From contig OX485803.1 in NCBI GenBank assembly GCA_950295325.1, positions 866,001-930,000 on the forward strand: a DNA stretch of 64,000 nt, read 5' to 3'. A program made the translations under genes and the position numbers. The stretch comes from Polytrichum commune (taxonomy: Eukaryota > Streptophyta > Polytrichopsida > Polytrichales > Polytrichaceae). The notes beneath the pieces were generated by a model. That model was not told the DNA's origin. It did not search any database and was given only the letters and a program-made list of their open reading frames with translations. Positions 56,590 to 64,000 of the stretch are shown here, piece by piece; position 1 is the first letter of the stretch; every line of letters begins with the position of its first letter.

Positions 56590-58300
56590 GTTCTTAAGAG
56601 TTACATCACCATGCACGTCATATTGCGGCCTATTACTACCTATTAGGTTATAGGAGTATTATTGCATGCAAAGATGCCCTTCATTCATGCTTGCTAGTTC
56701 TAGGAGCCAACGTTTATTACCTATCTAACAATATTAAGTCTTACAAATTCTCAATTCTTGTCCCTGTGCCCAATCCACAACATCTTTGAAGTGAAAGAAA
56801 TTCTAGCTCTTGGTATAAGTCTCGACATTTCTTCTGTTCAGCCATTAGATCAGAAGGGCCATGTTGCCTTGCATTTTATTGAACTAGAGAAATACAAATA
56901 ACTTGCTGACTCGAATTATCCGTGCAAATTGGCAATGATGAAGGGTGATGTACAACTAGAACTTTGCTCTATGATATCTGGCTTTCATCATATTCTCATG
57001 AAGAGAGCAATTGAGTCTTCAATGCATTCAAGTATACAAAGTAGAATCTCACTCCATGTAAGACATGTACACCTTGTGAGATGGACATGATGGTTTCTGG
57101 CATTTAAGTAGATGTGTAAGTCTAAAATGTACACAAAAAAATTTGGAAGAGAAACATTATAAGTGATCTATGATTTTCCACTACTAGCAGATGAGAGATT
57201 TGGCGCTATGAACTACACTGCATTTTGTTGCCACATGACACATTGCACTAAGCTAGAATGATGAAAGACATCACTGATGTAAAGGACATAGGACTTGTGA
57301 TATGGAATAGCTCAAACTCGTGTAAAATGAGTAACATAAGCTTACACTAAGGCACACTAATGTATAAGTTGCATCGTAGGAGAAACCCAAAACCAATGAC
57401 CATTCCTCATAACTGTATAACTAAGAATGACATTGCAACATTCATAATGATATTTCAAGATTCCATAGCAAAGTATGTTCTGATTTCAATTTTATCTTAT
57501 CATACAAATGGCGTTCTCATCATGCGGCTATATCATGAATCACTATGTTCGTTAATTGGACATTTTTTTATAATTTTGAGACTACTTAAGAATATGGTTT
57601 TCAAATAAAGGACAACGAAAACACAAGTATATATATTCAATGTGACTTAATAAACTGATTTGCGTGGGTGGCACTAACCAATTTGGCACAAATACATGTC
57701 ATCACAATAAGAAATTGGATCAAATATTAAGCCATTTGCATATATTTTGAGACTTTCCAGAGTCTCCAATTAACGAATATAGTGATATGACCTAGGGTGG
57801 TATAATTCAAGCTCCACTGCTCCACTCTTAATACTATCCTTAGAAACAATGTCACTGTGATTGAAGAGTACGTACATTGAAGTCTTCAACATCGCGGTAG
57901 AAATTCATGGCAAGTATAACTGTGACTATAATCATGCAGGTTGGAGAAAATGTGCACAAGGTTGAAAACACAAGAATGTTGTTCATTGCAGTTACATCTC
58001 TTTCTAGAGTGGTATGTACCTCAATACATCCCTCTCTCCAAGAACATTCTACCACCTCACTGCAACAGAAGGCTACATGACAAAATGTTTGAGCGGTCGG
58101 AAAGATTCTTCAGGTTTGATGATTCTTCAGCTTGACCTCCGTCTTCCAAATTTTGCATTGCCTGGAAGAGATGTCTCAAGTCAAACAGAATAAGATCATG
58201 CTTGCAAATGCCAAGGTGTGATGAGCTTGACCTAACAGAATTTTTTTCCAAACATGTAAACCCTGCAACTCTCACCGACCAAATTTATGGTGTATAGTGT
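56590..58300. other. intergenic, one exon-like segment
   Basis: No gene is assigned. At about 57939-58011 a 24-codon stretch (VGENVHKVENTRMLFIAVTS...) is bounded by a CATGCAG acceptor and a GTATGT donor, and may be an orphan exon relic. The rest is noncoding. Confidence 0.35.
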
Positions 58301-58308
58301 AGAAGATA

Positions 58309-58930
58309 CAGTAATCTCCTGCTTAAGTACACACTTTGAACCAGAGCCGTTGGTGCGCACTTAGTTGGTCGGTGTGTACTTTAATCATATCGCTCTCTAG
58401 ACCTTATGATTCCATGAATCACAACGGGAAACAAATGAAACCTAAGGTCACCTGATGCAACCCGATCGATGTGAAATCATTGCAAAGTTGAGCAAGCTGA
58501 ACGCGCCGAGCAAGCGGGTGTTAGGGCGGGAGTATGAAGTCAATGAAGGTGCCATCCGGAAAGTCTGGGACAATTGGGAGAACATACTGCAACGAAATCC
58601 AGCCTATTGAGATATTCGTTGAATCCAAAACGTGTTACCGACTTCAAAGGCTTTGAAGCTTTACACAACATTGTCCTCGACATCGATGACCAACTACTTT
58701 GCTCCGATGTTCAAACGGAAGTTGGACAAATGTATGATGAATTGTGACAATCGTTTGAGACATTTCAACAAAACGTTAACAAACTAACATTGTATGTCAA
58801 GCTTAAAAAAATCATGCATTTGCGACAAATGACTCTGCATGACATCTTCAACCAATAAAATATGAACCCTAACTTTTGTCAAAAAAATTGCGCACTTAAC
58901 TGGGATGCGTACTTAAGCGGGAGATTATTG
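58309..58930 (+). mobile_element. small pogo-like element, TA target site
   Basis: The termini CAGTAATCTCCTGCTTAAGT and, on the opposite strand, CAATAATCTCCCGCTTAAGT are flanked by TA on both sides (58307-58308 and 58931-58932). The 622-bp body keeps an N-terminal transposase fragment but no catalytic domain, so it is a non-autonomous deletion derivative. Its ends differ from those of the pogo element at 1-1446, so it is a second pogo family. Confidence 0.75.
58455..58610 (+). pseudogene. CENP-B/pogo-type helix-turn-helix fragment
   Basis: A 51-residue frame includes EIIAKLSKLNAPSKRVLGRE and YEVNEGAIRKVWDNWENILQ, the N-terminal HTH pattern of pogo/CENP-B transposases that binds the terminal repeats. 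It stops at TGA 58608-58610 and the catalytic region is absent. Confidence 0.65.
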
Positions 58931-58995
58931 TACTTCAAGGGCCACAAAATTTGCCAAACAACATGCTTCATCCGGGTGTAAAAACAAGCGCGATG

Positions 58996-59336
58996 CTCGG
59001 GGGGGGCAGTGTGTTAAAAAGTTAAGGATATAGGTGCGAACAACCACTATTTTATAGGGGGGTATTACTTTCAGTTTTTTTTTTTTTTTTCACATGCTAT
59101 CATTATGTAATTTTCTACTTTGGGTTAATAGAAAAATGGCTTGCATTACTTATAATTCCAAATTACCTATTATTCCATACCCTATAATACTTCAAAGATG
59201 CCCAATGCCATTTTTGATACCCTATATTACTCTTAAGTCCATTTATAATTTTTTGCCCCCATGTTTTTAAAATACCCTATCATTTGTTCGCACGTATATT
59301 GCCACTCCAACCAATGACTACCCCCCCCCCCCCGAG
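58996..59336 (-). mobile_element. G-tract MITE, 341 bp, 8-bp target duplication (copy 2)
   Basis: Reverse-oriented relative of 34365-34713 with long shared blocks (TGTTAAAAAGTTAAGGATAT, TATTCCATACCCTATA, CAACCAATGACTA). Identical GCGCGATG flanks lie at 58988-58995 and 59337-59344. It inserted just downstream of, or within, the Ty3 element's 3' region. Confidence 0.85.
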
Positions 59337-59344
59337 GCGCGATG

Positions 59345-61156
59345 TCAAGTGTTGGGAGAAACTTCAACCCCTCCTTGAAATCCTCCGTTGCTGTGATTAA
59401 TTGTGCTCTTTCTACCACGTTGGCCTTGCCTCGGTCGCACTCTTTGAGTGACTCCTTGTGTGAGGCCAAACCCCCCACCCTTAAGCGTCCGTAGTCCGAG
59501 TAGTGGGTTTGGGCTCACATTCCTCCGCGGTATTGGATTTGGACTTGGATGAGTCCATAGTGCAAGGTTCACCCTTCAAGTGGTCTTGGATTTAACTGGA
59601 ATTTCACTTTTAACAACTCAATGTACGATTTCAATACGTATGTGGAGAATGCACAAGTTAACTATTTAACCTCCTTATGCTCGGGTGCTATTTTGTCTTT
59701 GTTTGCTTCTAACGTCCACCCAGCTTCTTAGCTTCTAACTAAACAAACCCAGCTCCTTCATAAACCCAGCTTCTTAGCTTCTAACTAAACAAACCCAGCT
59801 CCTTCATGAACCCAGCTCCTTAGCTTCTAACTAAACAAACCCAGCTCCTTCATAAACCCAGCTCCTTCATGAACCCAGCTCCTTAGCTTCTAACTAAACA
59901 AACCCAGGTCCTTCATAAACCCAGCTTCTTCATGAACCCACAACTTTGTAGTTGTAATCCCCAACTACCTCACTAATTATTCAAGCCCTTAACTAATCTT
60001 CCTACCTAATTTCCCTAATTCTACTAACAACCCCTTTCTAATCACACAATTCTTCTCTAATCCTAAAATCCTAAAATCCTAGAGAGGAGAGGGGGAGAGA
60101 GAATTTCCTAACTTCACTAAGACTAACTAATCCACACAAGTATATTTTTGCACTCATCACAACATCAAGTGCTCAACTCTTAAACATGGAACTTGCAACC
60201 ACGTGTATTCAAAACATGAACTTTAAGTACCACAATTTGGAATCATGAATTAACTTTAAAATCCTTCACGTCAACACTAATTCTACCAAGAGGTCAAGCC
60301 CTCTTCAAGGCTAACAAGCCTTGGCTCTCAAACTAAAAACTAAGCACACACATGTGCTCCAATATGGCTTCCCACACCCACACTTATAACTCGTGGGGTG
60401 CCTTGGAGCACAAAGGAAAGAGAGGATGAATGAGGGAAGAATGAGGGATTATATAGTAAGCTTGAGGGGGTGAGCACCCTCAAGGCTCACGATAAGCCCT
60501 TGAGATTTCCTCCTACTTAGTAGGCGCCAATCCTATCTTCTAAGCCTTCCTCCCTCAAATGATCAACAAGGATCCTAATTCGAACATTTAACTAGCCTTG
60601 GCTTTCTACCTACCACACTTTACCAAACTTGGGATGCTTCAACCCAAACTTAGCCTCCTTCGCTTTCCGCCGCCATAACTTTCTCCCCTTACTTTCCCAA
60701 ATCGTCGCTCACCACTTAATTCAAACCACGATGCTTAACTCGTGATTTGATTGGTGCTTTGAGAATTTGCTTATCCTCCACCTTGCATTCTTCCTTGGGC
60801 CTTCCCCATTAAGTGGCCATGATGAGGTGGTCCACTTGTGCGCTCCATGTGATCCTCCATTCATCCCAATTCGAATGCACTTGCCTCTTGAGTCACTTTG
60901 GTTGTCTCCATCCATTTGTACTAGCCTACTCACTAACTACTCAATCCAAGTTCTCCTTACCTATCCTCATTCACTCAAATCCTTCCGAAGGTAAAAACAC
61001 AATAACAACTCACATCCTAGCCTCTTACAACATGGTACTTCTAAGACTAACATTTCACTCTTTTTATATTTTTGTGAAGTAACATGCTACTTCAAAGTGC
61101 ATCAACTAACGTTTCAAGGGTCTAAGACTAAATGTGGGCACCCTTTTGGGCTCACA
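59345..61156 (-). repeat. putative 3' LTR / 3' untranslated region of the Ty3-type element
   Basis: Below the pol stop, the minus strand reads TGTGAGCCCAAAAGGGTGCC from 61156, a plausible TG start of an LTR. The distal LTR end was not identified and the G-tract MITE lies at this side, so the limits are approximate. The region is noncoding and contains a minisatellite at 59716-59945. Confidence 0.4.
59716..59945. repeat. minisatellite of CCCAGCTCCTTCAT / TAGCTTCTAACTAAACAAA units
   Basis: About five irregular repeats of AACCCAGCT(C/T)CTT and CTTCTAACTAAACAAACCCA alternate over 230 bp. Confidence 0.85.
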
Positions 61157-61217
61157 TAATTGGCGACCATCGGGGGATGAATCCAAACATCTCTTGCTCC
61201 AAGGGTAAGTCGCCTAG

Positions 61218-64000
61218 TCAAGCTCGGTACTCCTTACATCTACTTCCCGATGTACGGGTAGGAAAGAGCTCACCATTCAACGTTTCCAATTGAATTGAAT
61301 TATTAGGAAAGACCTCATAGACAAGGTAAGGTCCTAACCATACCGCATTGAATTTCGCCGGAAATTCAAGCTTTCGTGCGTCTTGAATCATGACCATCAT
61401 TCCCGGTGTTAGGGCCCTTCTCTTATGTCGTTTGTCGAAAGTAATCTTTCTCCTTCTTTGGGTTGCCTCAATATGTTGAGCCGCCATTCTCCTCCCTTCG
61501 TCAAGTGCTTCCAAATCGGTTAGTCGATTTCGTAAGGATTGACTTTCGGTAAGTCTCGTACTCACGGCCACCCTAAGTGACTCGACTTCATATTCGATTG
61601 GTAGTGTCGCTTCAAGACCATAGACTAAGGAAAATGGTGTAGCACGCGTAGTTACCTTATAGGTTGTACGGTATGCCCAAAGTGCCGCCGTTAGTTTCGT
61701 ATCCCAATCCCGCTTCGAGTCTATAACCGTCTTGCGTAGTATACTCACCAAAATTCCGTTAACCCTTTCCGTTTGTCCATTGGTTTGTGGGTGGTAGGGA
61801 GTAGTCTTCCGGTGATCAATTTTAAATTTCTCTGTCATCTCTCGAATCAAGTCATTCAAAAAGTGAGTACCCCTATCGCTTACTAGGATCTTCGGCACCC
61901 CGAACCGCGAAATTATGTTTTTGTACATAAATGTTGCCGCGTGTTCCGCCGTGTCGGTCTTCACCGCTTTGGCTTCCGCCCACTTGGTGAGGTACTCGGT
62001 TGCCACCACAATATATTTCATTCCTTTTGAAGATTGGGGATGGACCTCACCCACATAGTCGATGCCCCATTTTTCGAAAGGAATTAAGGGTAATGATACA
62101 TGTAAAGGCATCTCCATTCTAAGGTCGTTTCGGGCATACCGTTGGCAAGCGTTGCATTTCCTTACATAGTCATGGGCGTCCTTAAATAGTGTAGGCCAAA
62201 AGTAGCCCGCTCTAAGTATTTTTTGCCCGGTGAGTTGACCCGAGAAGTGACCGCCGCAAGCGCTATCGTGGCAAGCGATTAAAATCGCTTCAACCTCCGT
62301 TTTTGACACGCATCGTCGTAAAATACCATCGGACCCCCTTCTAAACAACCTATGGCCCACTACAACAAATTGCCTACTATTTACCCTCACCTTCCTTCTC
62401 TCTTCTTTTGTCCACTCTTTGGGCAACTTGTGGGTTGTTAGAAATTCCACTATGCCCGCATACCACTCCGGTGTAGAAGTGACCACAAAGAGGCTATCAT
62501 CTACTAACATATCATTTACCGGATTTTTTCCTATCTCCTCCGACAACCTAGACAAGTGGTCCGCTTGTAAATGCATACGACCCGGTTTATATTCCACCGT
62601 GTAGTCGAATTCTTCTAATAACAAAACCCACCTAGCTAACCTACCACTTAACTCCGCCTTGTTAATTAGGTACTTGATAGCCATGTGGTCAACAAAAAAT
62701 ACAACCGGGTTGCACATGAGGTAATGTCTAAACTTTTTAACGGAAAACACCATGGCTAGGCACTCCCTCTCCGTTGTAGAGTAGTTTCTTTCGGCGGGGG
62801 TCAATTGCTTACTCGCATAAGCTATAGGTTGATCCTTCTCTTTTTCTCCCGTTGCTTGACAAAGCGCACTCCCTATTGCCACATTACTAGCATCATAATA
62901 GACGTGAAAAGGTTTACCCCAATTGGGTGGTATCAACACCGGATAGGTGCTCAACCTATCCCGCAATTCCTCAAAGGCTTTTTGACAAGCATCCGTCCAC
63001 TCGAATTTGACATCCTTTTTGAGCAAATGGGTAATGGGCACCGCTATCTTTGAAAAATTAGGAATAAGTTCCCGGTACCATCCCACATGTCCTAACAACT
63101 TAGAGATCCCCTTGGAATTGGTTGGAGTTGCCAAGTCGCTTATGGCCGCAATCTTATCCGGATCGGGTTCTCTACCTTTCTCACTAACAACATAACCCAA
63201 CAACACTCCCTTATTCACTCCCAAAAATGTCTTATCCGGGTTCAATGCTAACCTCATCTTCCTACACCTAACCAATGCCTCCCTAACACAATGTAGGTGA
63301 TCATCCACATTACTTTGTGTGCTAAAATCGTCCACAAAGACGGTCATGGATTTGAACAACAAGTCGGTGAAGATATACATTACTAATCGTTGGAAAGTAG
63401 CCGGGGCATTACATAACCCAAATGGCATCACTACCCACACAAAAGTACCCCAAGGTGTAGTAAAAGCCGTTTTATGGATATCTTGGAGGGCTATGGAAAT
63501 TTGATTATAACCCGCATACCCATCCATAAAGGTATATCGCGAATGACCTCCAACCTCCTCAAGCAACAAGGTGATAAAAGGTAAGGGGAAGTGATCCTTT
63601 TGTGTGCACGAATTCAATTTCCTATAGTCGACACAAACCCTTAATTTCCCATTTTTTTTCTTTACTAAGACCATAGGAGAAACCCAATCCGTGATTTCCA
63701 CCGGCTTGATAAACCCGGCCTTCAATAACCTTTCCAATTCCGCTTTCACCAACAATTGCAATTGAGGATTCATCCTCCTCTCCTTTTGTCTAATTGGCCT
63801 CGCCCCCGGAATTAAAGGAATCCGGTGCTCTACCATTTCCCTAGGAATTCCCTTAAGCTCATCGTAGGACCATGCAAAAGTATCACTAAACTCATCCACC
63901 AAATTGCTATACTCCCTAACCTCTTTCTCCCCCAATTTGGAGCCCATCTTCATTTGTCGGGTTTTTCCATTCTTTAATTTCACATCCACGTACCGCCAAT
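61218..64000 (-). CDS. pol: Ty3-type LTR retrotransposon polyprotein (RT, RNase H, integrase), 5' part outside window
   Basis: The open frame runs from the right edge to a stop at 61218. Numbering from 63989: RT with WVSPMVLVKKKNGKLRVCVD (102-121), Asp156 (FMDGYAGYNQ), FGLCNAPATFQ and the active site FVDD (218-221, where YxDD is usual). RNase H follows with Asp366 (YYDASN) and the Asp of ADHLS (about 477). Integrase has zinc residues His574, His581, Cys612, Cys615 and the DDE triad Asp644, Asp705, Glu741. The C-terminus is GPYLVYEVFPNNSIQLETLN, with no chromodomain. Gag and protease lie beyond the window. The frame is intact, so the copy is young. I place it in the chromodomain-less Ty3 group (Tat/Athila-like) by motif style only. 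Confidence 0.92.
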   Translation of the reverse strand, partial: WRYVDVKLKNGKTRQMKMGSKLGEKEVREYSNLVDEFSDTFAWSYDELKGIPREMVEHRIPLIPGARPIRQKERRMNPQLQLLVKAELERLLKAGFIKPVEITDWVSPMVLVKKKNGKLRVCVDYRKLNSCTQKDHFPLPFITLLLEEVGGHSRYTFMDGYAGYNQISIALQDIHKTAFTTPWGTFVWVVMPFGLCNAPATFQRLVMYIFTDLLFKSMTVFVDDFSTQSNVDDHLHCVREALVRCRKMRLALNPDKTFLGVNKGVLLGYVVSEKGREPDPDKIAAISDLATPTNSKGISKLLGHVGWYRELIPNFSKIAVPITHLLKKDVKFEWTDACQKAFEELRDRLSTYPVLIPPNWGKPFHVYYDASNVAIGSALCQATGEKEKDQPIAYASKQLTPAERNYSTTERECLAMVFSVKKFRHYLMCNPVVFFVDHMAIKYLINKAELSGRLARWVLLLEEFDYTVEYKPGRMHLQADHLSRLSEEIGKNPVNDMLVDDSLFVVTSTPEWYAGIVEFLTTHKLPKEWTKEERRKVRVNSRQFVVVGHRLFRRGSDGILRRCVSKTEVEAILIACHDSACGGHFSGQLTGQKILRAGYFWPTLFKDAHDYVRKCNACQRYARNDLRMEMPLHVSLPLIPFEKWGIDYVGEVHPQSSKGMKYIVVATEYLTKWAEAKAVKTDTAEHAATFMYKNIISRFGVPKILVSDRGTHFLNDLIREMTEKFKIDHRKTTPYHPQTNGQTERVNGILVSILRKTVIDSKRDWDTKLTAALWAYRTTYKVTTRATPFSLVYGLEATLPIEYEVESLRVAVSTRLTESQSLRNRLTDLEALDEGRRMAAQHIEATQRRRKITFDKRHKRRALTPGMMVMIQDARKLEFPAKFNAVWLGPYLVYEVFPNNSIQLETLNGELFPTRTSGSRCKEYRA

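Overview
The window looks like nuclear DNA of a land plant, most likely a non-seed plant (bryophyte, lycophyte or fern). The grounds are two intron-bearing plant-type genes (a mitochondrion-targeted uL14 ribosomal protein and an alpha-tubulin), telo-box motifs upstream of the ribosomal protein gene, and a transposon mix of non-LTR, Ty3, pogo, Harbinger and MITE-like elements. The species cannot be named from sequence alone. Host genes are few; most of the rest is transposon sequence in various stages of decay.

Layout. 1-1446: minus-strand pogo/Tigger transposon with a dead transposase, running off the left edge. About 3.2-4.7 kb: degenerate LINE copy. 4.7-6.1 kb: fold-back element. 9.6-10.8 kb: relic of another LINE family. 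12.8-13.4 kb: two-exon uL14m gene. 14.8-17.5 kb: four-exon alpha-tubulin gene, followed by a truncated duplicate of its own 3' end. 17.9-29 kb: MITE-like elements, a 5'-truncated LINE with an 11-bp target duplication, and tandem repeats. 29-32.4 kb: a candidate small secreted cysteine-rich protein gene. 34.4 kb: MITE with G-tract termini. About 35-47.9 kb: a nearly intact minus-strand LINE. 50-56.6 kb: a decayed paralogue of the cysteine-rich gene, split by a Harbinger transposon that itself carries a 1374-bp nested element. 58.3-59.3 kb: a small pogo derivative and a second G-tract MITE. 59.3-64 kb: minus-strand Ty3-type LTR retrotransposon, cut by the right edge.

The most remarkable object is the LINE. 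ORF2 (about 2500 residues with one frameshift) begins with a Lys/Asn/Thr-rich leader ending in a perfect 2A-type GDIETNPGP motif. It continues through an APE endonuclease with its key residues, a reverse transcriptase (YADD), a domain resembling PCIF1-type adenine methyltransferases, an RNase H with all four acidic residues, zinc-finger cysteines, and a C-terminal C-x-C/KPD/E block that may be a second, restriction-like endonuclease. A second, 5'-truncated copy at 22.5-24 kb keeps the same C-terminal block, so that block belongs to the family.

The second theme is the cysteine-rich gene pair. Both loci have a 52-nt signal-peptide exon with the same splice phase and a 161-nt second exon. In the 50-56.6 kb copy four of eight cysteines are lost, the acceptor AG is AA, and transposons have expanded the intron.
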